A stretch of 64,000 nucleotides of DNA from the NCBI GenBank assembly GCA_013076295.1, contig RQOL01000528.1:124001-188000 (forward strand). Reading direction: 5' to 3'. Shown in pieces: positions 38,201 through 50,941 of the stretch. Position 1 is the stretch's first letter. Every line of letters begins with the position of its first letter. Made by a program: the position numbers and the translations under genes. The DNA comes from Sanderia malayensis. Its lineage: Eukaryota > Cnidaria > Scyphozoa > Semaeostomeae > Pelagiidae. A model generated the notes under the pieces. The model was not told the origin of the DNA. It saw nothing but the letters and a program-made list of their open reading frames with translations, and searched no databases.

Positions 38201-41136
38201 TTTTTACCGTTTTTGCGTGGATTCACGTGTAAATTGTGGGGATGAAGGTTGTTTTTCATTGCTGCAAATTGTGGGAATGAATGCTCAATTATTGTTTAGT
38301 TTTAGCTGTTTTTACGTTGATTCGTGTGTAAATTGTGGGAAGGAATTTTTTTCATTACTGTAATTTATGTGAATCATGGTTACTGTTCATTAGTGTAAAT
38401 TGTGGGAAAGAATGCTACATACTTTTTAGCTCTTTTTACGTGGAATAATGTGTAAATTGTGGGAATCAATGTCATTTCTCAACAGTCAACATTGTGGGAA
38501 TGAATGTCACCTTTCATTAGTGTAAATTGTGGGAATGAAGGTTGTTTTTCATTAGTGTAAATTGTGGGAATGAATATTATCTTTTTTATCTGTTTTACCG
38601 TTTTTGCGTGGATTCATGTGTAAATTGTGGGATTAATCTTTTTTTTATTACTGTAAATTGTGGGAAAGTATGTCACTTTCCTTTAGTGCCAATTGTGGGA
38701 AAGAACGTTAAATTTTTATCTGTTTTTGCCGTTTTTGCGTGGATTTGTGTGTAAATTGTGGGAATGAATTTTTTTCATTACTTTAAAGTGTGGGAATCAA
38801 TGTTACTTTTCATTAGTGTCATTTGTGGGAAAGAATGCTATTTTTTTAGCTCTTTTTACGTGGAATAATATGTAAATTGTCGGAATGAATGTCACCTTTC
38901 ATTAGTGTAAATTGTGGGAATGAATGCTCTATTATTGATTAGCTTTAGCTGTTTTTAACGTTGATTCGTGTGGAAATTGTGGGGATGAAGGTTATTTTTC
39001 ATTACTGCAAATTGTGGGAATGAATGTTTCTTTTGATTAGTGCAAATTGTGGGAATGAATATTATCTTTTTTATCTGTTTTTATCGTTTTTGCGTGGATT
39101 CATGTGTAAATTGTGGGGATGAAGGTTATTTTTCATTACTGCAAATTGCGGGAATGAATCCTCTATTATTGTTTAGATTTAGCTGTTCTTACGTTGATTC
39201 GTGTGTAAATTGTGGGAAAGAATGTTATATACTTTTTAGCTCTTTTTACGTGGAATAATGTGTAAATTGTGGGAATCAATGTAATTTCTCAACAGTCTAA
39301 ATTGTGGGAATGAATGTCACTTTTCATTAGTGTAAATTGTGGGAATGAATTTTTTTTCATTACTGTAATTTATGGGAATGAATGTTTCTTATCATTTTCA
39401 GTGTAATTTGTTGGAATCAATGTCACTTTTCATTAGTGTAAATTGTGGGAATGAATAATATCTTCTTTGTCTGTTTTTACCGTTTTTGCGTGGATTCATG
39501 TGTAAATTGTGGGGATGAAGGTTATTTTTCATTACTGCAAATTGTGGGAATGAATGTTTCTTTTGATTAGTGCAAATTGTGGGAATGAATATTATCTTTT
39601 TTATCTGTTTTTACCGTTTTTGCGTGGATTCATGTGTAAATTGTGCGGATGAAGGTTATTTTTCATTACTGCAAATTGTGGGAATGAATGCTCTATTATT
39701 GATTAGCTTTAGCTGTTCTTACGGTGATTCGTGTGTAAATTGCATGAAGGAATTTTTTTTTCATTACTGTAATTTATGTGAATCATGGTTACTTTTCATT
39801 AGTGTAAACTGTGGTGAACTTTAAATTTTTATTAGTTTTATGTGTATTTATGTTGATTCGTGTGTAAGTTGTGGCAATCAATGTCAACTTTCATCAGTCC
39901 AAATTGTGGGAATGAATGTCACTTTTCATTAGTGTAAATTGTGGGAATGAATGGCACTTTTCATTCGTGCAAATTGTGTGAAGGAATATTATCTTCTTTA
40001 TCTAATTTTACCGTCTTTGTTTGGATTCATGTGTAAATTGTGGGGATCAAGGTTATTTTTCATTACTGCAAATTGTGGGAATGAATCCTCTATTATTGTT
40101 TAGTTTTAACTATTCTTACGTTGATTCGTGTGTAAATTGTGGGAAGGAGTTTTTTTCATTACTGTAATTTATGTGAATCATGGTTACTTTTCATTAGTGT
40201 AAATTGTGGGAAAGAATGCTATATACTTTTTAGCTCCTTTTACGTGGAATAATGTGTAAATTGTGGGAATGAATGTCACTTTTCATTAGTGTAAATTGTG
40301 GGAATGAATATTATCTTCTTTGTCTGTTTTTCCCATTTTTGCGTGGATACATGTGCAAATTGTGGGGATGAAGGTTATTTTTTCATTACTGCAAATTGTG
40401 GGAATGGAAGTCATAATTTTATCTCTTTTTGCCGTTTTTGCGTGGATTCGTGTAAAAAATGTGGGAATGAAATTTTTTTCATTACTGTAATGTGTGGAAA
40501 TCAATGTTACTGTTCATTAGTGTAATTTGTGGGAAAGAATGCTATATTTTTTTAGCTCTTTTCACGTGGAACAATGTGTAAATTGTGGGAATCAATGTCA
40601 ACTTTCATCAGTCTAAATTGTGGGAATGAATGTCACTTTTCATTAGGGTAAATTGTGGGAATGAATATTATCTTTTTTATCCCTTTTTACCGTTTTTGCG
40701 TGGATTCATGTGTAAATTGTGGGGATGAAGGTTATTTTTCATTACTGCAAATTGTGGGAATGAATCCTCTATTATTGTTTAGTTTTAGCTGTTCTTACAT
40801 TGAATCGTGTGTAAATTCCGGGAAGGAATTTTTTGCATTACTATAATTTATGTGAATCATGGTTACCTTTATTTGTGTAAATTGTGGGAAATAATGCTAA
40901 ATTTTTTTTAACTGTTTTTACGTGGAATAATGTGTAAATTGTGGGAATCAATGTCAACTTTCATCAGTCTAAATTGTGGGAATGAATGTCACTTTTCAAT
41001 AGTGCAAATTGTGGGAATGAATATTATCTTCTTTGTCTGTTTTTACCGTTTTTGCGTGGATTCACGTGTAAATTGTGGGGATGAAGGTTGTTTTTCATTG
41101 CTGCAAATTGTGGGAATGAATGCTCTATTATTGTTT

Positions 41137-41171
41137 AGTTTTAGCTGTTCTTACGTTGAACAGCTAAAACT
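41137..41171. repeat. Perfect 14-bp inverted repeat (hairpin) 3
   Basis: Arms at 41,137-41,150 and 41,158-41,171. It is followed by GGGAAGGATTTTTT, one A shorter than in the other copies. It lies in the part of copy A that copy B lacks. Confidence 0.95.
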
Positions 41172-41372
41172 GTGGGAAGGATTTTTTTTTCATTACTGTA
41201 ATTTATGTGAATCATGATTACTTTTCATTAGGGTAAATTGTGGGAAAGAATGCTATATTTTTTTAGCTCTTTTTACGTGGAATAATGTGTAAATTGTGGG
41301 AATCAATGTCAACTTTCATCAGTCTACATTGTGGGAATGAATGTCACTTTTCATTAGTGCAAATTGTGGGAA

Positions 41373-41794
41373 TGAATATTATCTTCTTTGTCTGTTTTTC
41401 CCATTTTTGCGTGGATTCATATGCAAATTGTGGGGATGAAGGTTATTTTTCATTACTGCAAATTGTGGGAATGAAATTCATATTTTTATCTCTTTTTGCC
41501 GTTTTTGCGTGGATTCGTGTGTAAATTGTGGGAATGAATTTTTTTTCACTACTGTAATGTGTGGAAATCAATGTTACTGTTCATTAGTGTAATTTGTGCG
41601 AAAGAATGCTATATTTTTTTTTAGCTCTTTTTACGTGGAACAATGTGTAAATTGTGGGAATCAATGTCAACTTTCATCAGTCTAGATTGTGGGAATGAAT
41701 GTCACTTTTCATTAGGGTAAATTGTGGGAATGAATATTATCTTTTTTATCTCTTTTTACCGTTTTTGCGTGGATTCATGTGTAAGTTGTGGGGA
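41373..41794 (+). repeat. Extra copy of the 27.06-27.49-kb module before the A/B junction
   Basis: Matches about 27,061-27,482 at an offset of 14,312, and therefore also about 42,636-43,057 in copy B. It breaks off in a GTAAGTTGTGGGGATGAA core and continues with sequence equivalent to 26,220. That jump backward of about 1.26 kb is the visible join between the two 15.6-kb units. Confidence 0.78.
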
Positions 41795-41876
41795 TGAATG
41801 TTTCTTTTCATTAGTGCAAATTGTGGGATTAAATGTCATGTTTTTGTTAGTTTTAGGTTTACTTATTTTGATTCGA

Positions 41877-42008
41877 GTGTACGTTGTGGGAATGAATGTT
41901 AATATGACTGAAAAAAGTAACTAAAAGTGTTTTCACTATTTTTCAGATAGATTAACGTAGATTCACGTGTGAAATGTGGGAAAGGGTGTAGATCTTGATC
42001 TGACATAT
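41877..42008 (+). repeat. Branch-CAG marker element 13 (type II)
   Basis: CAG ends at 41946. First marker of copy B; carries GGGAAAGGGTG like element 9. Confidence 0.9.
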
Positions 42009-45000
42009 ATTGTGGGAATGAATGTTACTTTTCATTAGTGTAAATTGTGGGAAAGAATGTTATATACTTTTTTGTTCTTTTTACATGGAATAATGTGTAA
42101 ATTGTGGGAATCAATGTCATTTCTCAACAGTCTAAATTGTGGTAATGAATGTTTCTTTCATTAGTGCAAATTGTGGGAATGAATTTTAAGTTTTTATTAG
42201 TTTTAGGTGTTTTTATGTAGATTCGTGTGTAAGTTGTGGGAATGAAGGTTATGTTTCATTAGTGTAAATTGTGGGAATGAATATTATCTTTTTTATCTGT
42301 TTTTACTGTTTTTGCGTGGGTTCATGTGTAAATTGTGGGGATGAAGGTTAGTTTTCATTACTGCAAATTGCGGGAATGAATCCTCTATTATTGTTTAGTT
42401 TTAGCTGTTTTTACGTTGATTCGTGTTTAAATTGTGGGAAGGAATTTTTTTTCATTACTGTCATTTATGTGAATCATGGTTACTTTTCATTAGTATAAAT
42501 TGTGGGAAAGAATGCTATATACTTTTTAGCTCTTTTTATGTGGAATAATGTGTAAATTGTGGGAATCAATGTCATTTCTCAACAGTCTAAATTGTGGGAA
42601 TGAATGTCACCTTTCATTAGTGTAAATTGTGGGAATGAATATTATCTTCTTTGTCTGTTTTTCCCATTTTTGCGTGGATTCATGTGCAAATTGTGGGGAT
42701 GAAGGTTATTTTTCATTACTGCAAATTGTGGGAATGAAATTCATATTTTTATCTCTTTTTGCCGTTTTTGCGTGGATTCGTGTGTAAATTGTGGGAATGA
42801 ATTTTTTTTCACTACTGTAATGTGTGGAAATCAATGTTACTGTTCATTAGTGTAATTTTTGCGAAAGAATGCTATATTTTTTTTTAGCTCTTTTTACGTG
42901 GAACAATGTGTAAATTGTGGGAATCAATGTCAACTTTCATCAGTCTAGATTGTGGGAATGAATGTCACTTTTCATTAGGGTAAATTGTGGGAATGAATAT
43001 TATCTTTTTTATCTCTTTTTACCGTTTTTGCGTGGATTCATGTGTAAGTTGTGGGGATGAAGGTTATTTTTCATTACTGCAAATTGTGGGAATGAATCCT
43101 CTATTATTGTTTAGTTTTAACTGTTCTTACGTTGATTCGTGTGTAAATTTGTTGGAAGGAAATTTTTTCATTACTGTAATTTATCTGAATCATGGTTACT
43201 TTTAATTAGTGTAAATTGTGGGAAAGAATGCTATATACTTTTTAGCTTTTTTTACTTGGAATAATGTGTAAATTGTGGGAATCAATGTCATTTCTCAACA
43301 GTCTACATTGTGGGAATGAATGTCACCTTTCATTAGTGTAAATTGTGGGAATGAATGGCACTTTTCATTAGTGTAAATTGTGGGAATGAATGGCACTTTT
43401 CATTAGTGTAAATTGTGGGAACGAATATTATCTTCTTTATCTGTTTTTACCGTCTTTGTGTGGATTCATGTGTAAATTGTGGGGATGAACGTTATTTTTC
43501 ATTACTGCAAATTGTGAGAATGAATGCTCTATAATTGATTAGCTTTAGCTGTTTTTAGCGTTCATTCGTGTGGAAAGTGTGGGAATGAATTTTTTTTCAT
43601 TACTGTAATTTGTGGGAATGAATGTTTCTTTTCATTAGTGCAAATTGTGGGAATAAATGTCATATTTTTATTAGTTTTAGGTGTATTTATGTTGATTCAT
43701 GTGTAAGTTGTGGGAATCAATGTTAACTTTCGTCAGTCTAAATTGTGGGAATGAATGTCACTTTTCATTACTGTAAATTGTGGGAATGAATATTATCTCT
43801 TTTATCTGTTTTTACCGTTTTTGCGTGGATTCATGTGTAAATTGTGGGGATGAAGGTTATTTTCATTACTGCAAATTGTGGGAATGAATCCTCTATTATT
43901 GTTTAGTTTTAACTGTTCTTACGTTGATTCGTGTGTAAATTGTGGGAAGGAATTTTTTTCATTACTGTAATTTATGTGAATCATGGTTACTTTTCATTAG
44001 TGTAAATTGTGGGAAAGAATGCTATATACTTTTTAGCTCCTTTTACGTGGAATAATGTGTAAATTGTGGGAATGAATGTCACTTTTCATTAGTGTAAATT
44101 GTGGGGATGAATATTATCTTCTTTGTCTGTTTTTCCCATTTTTGCGTGGATACATGTGCAAATTGTGGGGATGAAGGTTATTTTTCATTACTGCAAATTG
44201 TGGGAATGAAAGTCATATTTTTATCTCTGTTTGCCGTTTTTGCGTGGATTCGTGTAAAAAATGTGGGAATGAATTTTTTTTCATTACTGTAATGTGTGGA
44301 AATCAATATTACTGTTCATTAGTGTAATTTGTGGGAAAGAATGCTATATTTTTTTAGCTCTTTTCACGTGGAACAATGTGTAAATTGTGGGAATCAATGT
44401 CAACTTTCATCAGTCTAAATTGTGGGAATGAATGTCACTTTTCATTAGGGTAAATTGTGGGATAGAATGCTATATTTTTTTTTAGCTGTTTTTACGTGCA
44501 ATAATGTGTAAATTGTGGGAATCAATGTCAACTTTCATCAGTCTAAATTGTCCGAATGAAAGTCACTTTCATTAGTGTAAATTGTGGGAATGAATACTAT
44601 CTTCTTTATCTGTTTTTACCGTCTTTGCGTCGATTCATGTGTAAATTGAGGGGATGAGCGTTATTTTTCATTACTGCAAATTGTGGGAATCAATGCTCTG
44701 TTATTGATTAGCTTTAGCTGTTTTTAGCGTTGATTCGTGTGCAAATTGCATGAAGGAATTTTTTTCATTACTGTAATTTGAGGGAATGAATGTTTCTTTT
44801 CATTAGTGCAAATTGTGGGAATAAATGTCATTTTTTTATTAGTTTTAGCTGTTCTTACATTGAATCGTGTGTAAATTCCGGGAAGGAATTTTTTTGCATT
44901 ACTATAATTTATGTGAATCATGGTTACCTTTCATTTGTGTAAATTGTGGGAAATATTGCTAAATTTTTTTTAGCTGTTTTTACGTGGAATAATGTGTAAA

Positions 45001-45691
45001 TTGTGGGAATCAATGTCAACTTTCATTAGTCTAAATTGTGGGAATGAATGTCATTTTTCAAAAGTGCAAATTGTGGGAATGAATATTATCTTCTTTGTCT
45101 GTTTTTACCGTTTTTGCGTGGATTCACGTGTAAATTGTGGGGATGAAGGTTGTTTTTCATTGCTGCAAATTGTGGGAATGAATGCTCTATTATTGTTTAG
45201 TTTTAGCTTTTCTTACGTTGATTCGTGTGTAGATTGTGGGAAGGAATTTTTTTTCATTACTGTAATTTATGTGAATTATGGTTACTTTTCATCAGTGTAA
45301 ATTGTGGCAATTAATGTCACTTGTCATTAGTGTAAATGGTGGGAATGAATATCATCTTTTTTATCTGTTTTTGCCGTTTTTGCGTGGATTCGTGTGTAAA
45401 TTGTCGGAATGACTTTTTTTCATTATTGTAATGTGTGGAAATCAATGTCAACTTTCATCAGTCTAAATTGTGCGAATGAATGTCACTTTTTATTAGTGTA
45501 AACTGTGCGTGTGAATGATCCATTATTGATTAGCTTTGGCTGTTTTTAACGTTGATTCGTGTGGATATTTTGAGAATGAATTTTTTTTCATTACTGTAAT
45601 TTGTGGGAATGAATGTTTATTTTCATTAGTGCAAATTGTGGGAAAAAATGTCATATTTTTATTAGTTTTAGGTTTACTTATGTTGATTCGT

Positions 45692-45823
45692 GTGTACATT
45701 GTGGGAATGAATGTTAATATGACTGAAAAAAGTAACTAAAAGTGTTTTCACTATTTTTCAGATGGATTAACGTAGATTCACGTGTGAAATGTGGGAATGG
45801 GTGTAAATCTTGAACTGACAAAA
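45692..45823 (+). repeat. Branch-CAG marker element 14 (type I)
   Basis: CAG ends at 45761. The LC unit upstream reads GGGAAAAAATGTC, a private change from GGGAATAAATGTC. Confidence 0.9.
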
Positions 45824-46765
45824 GTTGTGGGAATGAATGTTACTTTTCATTAGTGTAAATTGTTGGAAAGAATGTTATATACTTTTTAGCTCTTTTTACA
45901 TGGAATAATGTGTAAATTGTGGGAATCGATGTCATTTCTCAACAGTCTAAATTGTGGGAATGAATGTTTCTTTTCATTAGTCCAAATTGTGGGAATGAAC
46001 TTTAAGTTTTTATTAGTTTTAGGTGTTTTTATGCTGATTCGTGTGTAAATTGTAGAAATGAAGGTTATTTTTCATTAGTGCAAATGGTGGGAATGAATAT
46101 TATCTTTTTTATCTCTGTTTACCGTTTTTGCGTGGATCCATGTGTAAATTGTGGGGATGAATATTATCTTCTTTATCTGTTTTTACCGTCTTTGCGTGGA
46201 TTTATGTGTAAATTGAGAGGATGAACGTTATTTTTCATTACTGCAAATTGTGGGAATCAATGCTCTGTTATTGATTAGCTTTAGCTGTTTTTAGCGTTGA
46301 TTCGTGTGCAAATTGCATGAAAGAATTTTTTTCATTACTGTAATTTGAGGGAATGAATGTTTCTTTTCATTAGTGCAAATTGTGGGAATAACTGTCATTT
46401 TTTTATTAGTTTTAGCTGTTCTTACATTGAATCGTGTGTAAATTCGGGGAAGGAATTTTTTTGCATTACTATAATTTATGTGAATCATGGTTACCTTTCA
46501 TTTGCGTAAATTGTGGGAAATAATGCTAAATTTTTTTTAGCTGTTTTTACGTGGAATAATGTGTAAATTGTGGGAATCAATGTCAACTTTCATTAGTCTA
46601 AATTGTGGGAATGAATGTCATTTTTCAAAAGTGCAAATTGTGGGAATGAATATTATCTTCTTTGTCTGTTTTTACCGTTTTTGCGTGGATTCACGTGTAA
46701 ATTGTGGGGATGAAGGTTGTTTTTCATTGCTGCAAATTGTGGGAATGAATGCTCTATTATTGTTT

Positions 46766-46800
46766 AGTTTTAGCTGTTCTTACGTTGAACAGCTAAAACT
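46766..46800. repeat. Perfect 14-bp inverted repeat (hairpin) 4
   Basis: Arms at 46,766-46,779 and 46,787-46,800. Partner of hairpin 1 in copy B. Confidence 0.95.
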
Positions 46801-47613
46801 GTGGGAAGGAATTTTTTTCATTACTGTAATTTATGTGAATCATGATTACTTTTCATTAGGGTAAATTGTGGGAAAAAATGCTATATTTTTTTAGCTCTTT
46901 TTACGTGGAATAATGTGTAAATTGTGGGAATCAATGTCAACTTTCATCAGTCCAAATTGTGGGAATGAATGTCACTTTTCATTAGTGCAAATTGTGGGAA
47001 TGAATATTATCTTCTTTGTCTGTTTTTACCGTTTTTGCGTGGATTCACGTGTAAGTTGTGGGGATGAAGGTTCTTTTTCATTGCTGCAAATTGTGGGAAT
47101 GAATGCTCTATTATTGTTTAGTTTTAGCTGTTCTTACGTTGATTCGTGTGTAGATTGTGGGAAGGAATTTTTTTTCATTACTGTAATTTATGTGAATTAT
47201 GGTTACTTTTCATCAGTGTAAATTGTGGCAATTAATGTCACTTGTCATTAGTGTAAATGGTGGGAATGAATATCATCTTTTTTATCTGTTTTTGCCGTTT
47301 TTGCGTGGATTCGTGTGTAAATTGTCGGAATGAATTTTTTTTCATTATTGTAATGTGTGGAAATCAATGTCAACTTTCATCAGTCTAAATTGTGCGAATG
47401 AATGTCACTTTTTATTAGTGTAAACTGTGCGTGTGAATGATCCATTATTGATTAGCTTTGGCTGTTTTTAACGTTGATTCGTGTGGATATTTTGAGAATG
47501 AATTTTTTTTCATTACTGTAATTTGTGGGAATGAATGTTTATTTTCATTAGTGCAAATTGTGGGAATAAGTGTCATATTTTTATTAGTTTTAGGTTTACT
47601 TATGTTGATTCGT

Positions 47614-47745
47614 GTGTACATTGTGGGAATGAATGTTAATATGACTGAAAAAAGTAACTAAAAGTGTTTTCACTATTTTTCAGATGGATTAACGTAGATT
47701 CACGTGTGAAATGTGGGAATGGGTGTAAATCTTGAACTGACAAAA
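47614..47745 (+). repeat. Branch-CAG marker element 15 (type I)
   Basis: CAG ends at 47683. Partner of element 11, with the same GGGAATAAGTGTC upstream. Confidence 0.9.
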
Positions 47746-49688
47746 GTTGTGGGAATGAATGTTACTTTTCATTAGTGTAAATTGTTGGAAAGAATGTTAT
47801 ATACTTTTTAGCTCTTTTTACATGGAATAATGTGTAAATTGTGGGAATCGATGTCATTTCTCAACAGTCTAAATTGTGGGAATGAATGTTTCTTTTCATT
47901 AGTCCAAATTGTGGGAATGAACTTTAAGTTTTTATTAGTTTTAGGTGTTTTTATGTTGATTCGTGTGTAAATTGTAGAAATGAAGGTTATTTTTCATTAG
48001 TGCAAATGGTGGGAATGAATATTATCTTTTTTATCTCTGTTTACCGTTTTTGCGTGGATCCATGTGTAAATTGTGGGGATGAAGGTTATTTTTCATTACT
48101 GCAAATTGTGGGAATGAATCCTCTATTATTGTTTAGTTTTAACTGTTCTTACGTTGATTCGTGTGTAAATTTGTGGGAAGGAATTTTTTTCATTACTGTA
48201 ATTTATCTGAATCATGGTTACTTTTAATTAGTGTAAATTGTGGGAAAGAATGCTATATACTTTTTAGCTTTTGTTACTTGGAATAATGTGTAAATTGTGG
48301 GAATCAATGTCATTTCTCAACAGTCTACATTGTGGGAATGAATGTCACCTTTCATTAGTGTAAATTGTGGGAATGAATGGCACTTTTCATTAGTGTAAAT
48401 TGTGGGAATGAATGGCACTTTTCATTAGTGTAAATTGTGGGAACGAATATTATCTTCTTTATCTGTTTTTACCGTCTTTGTGTGGATTCATGTGTAAATT
48501 GTGGGGATGAACGTTATTTTTCATTACTGCAAATTGTGAGAATGAATGCTCTATAATTGATTAGCTTTAGCTGTTTTTAGCGTTCATTCGTGTGGAAAGT
48601 GTGGGAATGAATTTTTTTCATTACTGTAATTTGTGGGAATGAATGTTTCTTTTCATTATTGCAAATTGTGGGAATAAATGTCATATTTTTATTAGTTTTA
48701 GGTGTATTTATGTTGATTCATGTGTAAGTTGTGGGAATCAATGTCAACTTTCGTCAGTCTAAATTGTGGGAATGAATGGCACTTTTCAATTGTGCAAATT
48801 GTGTGAAGGAATATTATCTTTTTTATCTGATTTTACCGTCTTTGTGTGGATTCATGTGTATATTGTGGGGATGAAGGTTATTTTTCATTACTGCAAAGTG
48901 TGGGAATGAATCCTCTATTATTGTTTAGTTTTAACTGTTCTTACGTTGATTCGTGTGTAAATTGTGGGAAGGAATTTTTTTCATTACTGTAATTTATGTG
49001 AATCATGGTTACTTTTCATTAGTGTAAGTTGTGGGAAAGAATGCTATATACTTTTTAGCTCCTTTTACGTGGAATAATGTGTAAATTGTGGGAATGAATG
49101 TCACTTTTCATTAGTGTAAATTGTGGGAATGAATATTATCTTCTTTGTCTGTTTTTCCCATTTTTGCGTGGATACATGTGCAAATTGTGGGGATGAAGGT
49201 TATTTTTCATTACTGCAAATTGTGGGAATGAAAGTCATATTTTTATCTCTTTTTGCCGTTTTTGCGTGGATTCGTGTAAAAAATGTGGGAATGAATTTTT
49301 TTTCATTACTGTAATGTGTGGAAATCAATGTTACTGTTCATTAGTGTAATTTGTGGGAAAGAATGCTATATTTTTTTTAGCTCTTTTCACGTGGAACAAT
49401 GTGTAAATTGTGGGAATCAATGTCAACTTTCATCAGTCTAAATTGTGGGAATGAATGTCACTTTTCATTAGGGTAAATTGTGGGAATGAATATTATCTTT
49501 TTTATCCCTTTTTACCGTTTTTGCGTGGATTCATGTGTAAATTGTGGGAATCAATGTCAACTTTCATCAGTCTAAATTGTCCGAATGAATGTCACTTTTC
49601 ATTAGTGTAAATTGTGGGAATGAATATTATCTTCTTTATCTGTTTTTACCGTCTTTGCGTCGATTCATGTGTAAATTGAGGGGATGAA

Positions 49689-49961
49689 CGTTATTTTTCA
49701 TTACTGCAAATTGTGGGAATCAATGCTCTGTTATTGATTAGCTTTAGCTGTTTTTAGCGTTGATTCGTGTGCAAATTGCATGAAGGAATTTTTTTCATTA
49801 CTGTAATTTGAGGGAATGAATGTTTCTTTTCATTAGTGCAAATTGTGGGAATAAATGTCATTTTTTTATTAGTTTTAGCTGTTCTTACATTGAATCGTGT
49901 GTAAATTCCGGGAAGGAATTTTTTGGCATTACTATAATTTATGTGAATCATGGTTACCTTT
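49689..49961 (+). repeat. Counterpart patch in copy B
   Basis: Contains TGCATGAAGGAA and CCGGGAAGGAA variants in the order seen at about 29,100-29,350 and 44,680-44,930. This patch explains the shift of the A-to-B offset from about 15,574 to 15,706. Confidence 0.82.
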
Positions 49962-50228
49962 CATTTGTGTAAATTGTGGGAAATAATGCTAAATTTTTCT
50001 TAGCTGTTTTTACGTGGAATAATGTGTAAATTGTGGGAATCAATGTCAACTTTCATCAGTCTAAATTGTGGGAATGAATGTCACTTTTCAATAGTGCAAA
50101 TTGTGGGAATGAATATTATCTTCTTTGTCTGTTTTTACCGTTTTTGCGTGGATTCACGTGTAAATTGTGGGGATGAAGGTTGTTTTTCATTGCTGCAAAT
50201 TGTGGGAATGAATGCTCTGTTATTGTTT

Positions 50229-50263
50229 AGTTTTAGCTGTTCTTACGTTGAACAGCTAAAACT
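50229..50263. repeat. Perfect 14-bp inverted repeat (hairpin) 5
   Basis: Arms at 50,229-50,242 and 50,250-50,263. Partner of hairpin 2 in copy B, with the same GCTCTGTTATTG upstream. Confidence 0.95.
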
Positions 50264-50809
50264 GTGGGAAGGAATTTTTTTTCATTACTGTAATTTATGT
50301 GAATCATGATTACTTTTCATTAGGGTAAATTGTTGGAAAGAATGCTATATTTTTTTAGCTCTTTTTACGTGGAATAATGTGTAAATTGTGGGAATCAATG
50401 TCAACTTTCATCAGTCTAAATTGTGGCAATGAATGTCACTTGTCATTAGTGTAAATGGTGGGAATGAATATCATCTTTTTTATCTGTTTTTGCCGTTTTT
50501 GCGTGGATTCGTGTGTAAATTGTCGGAATGAATTTTTTTTCATTATTGTAATGTGTGGAAATCAATGTCAACTTTCATCAGTCTAAATTGTGCGAATGAA
50601 TGTCACTTTTTATTAGTGTAAACTGTGCGTGTGAATGCTCCATTATTGATTAGCTTTGGCTGTTTTTAACGTTGATTCGTGTGGATATTGTGAGAATGAT
50701 TTTTTTCATTACTGTAATTTGTGGGAATGAATGTTTATTTTCATTAGTGCAAATTGTGGGAATAAATGTCATATTTTTATTAGTTTTAGGTTTTCTTATG
50801 TTGATTCGT

Positions 50810-50941
50810 GTGTACATTGTGGGAATGAATGTTAATATGACTGAAAAAAGTAACTAAAAGTGTTTTCACTATTTTTCAGATGGATTAACGTAGATTCACG
50901 TGTGAAATGTGGGAATGGGTGTAAATCTTGAACAGACAAAA
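50810..50941 (+). repeat. Branch-CAG marker element 16 (type I)
   Basis: CAG ends at 50879. Partner of element 12 at 15,705 bp, with the shared GAACAGACAAAA tail. Confidence 0.9.

Larger units (their letters stand above)
26220..41794 (+). repeat. 15.6-kb higher-order repeat, copy A
   Basis: More than 25 landmarks recur in copy B at an offset of 15,574-15,576 up to about 34.1 kb and 15,705-15,707 after it: three branch-CAG markers of this copy plus the one near its left end, three hairpins, and long-unit variants. The start is set where ATGTTTCTTTTCATTAG follows a core shared with 41,795. Most offset drift comes from T-run length changes. The match to copy B stops at about 40,642; the remainder (40,642-41,794) is specific to this copy. 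Confidence 0.9.

Noticed and set aside
40286..40504. Minus-strand open frames with HSHNLH-like and TNEK-like strings resembling C2H2 zinc-finger linkers
   Set aside because: The spacing of Cys and His does not fit a C2H2 finger, the unit is not 84 bp, and frames break every unit or two. The strings are the reverse complement of the core.
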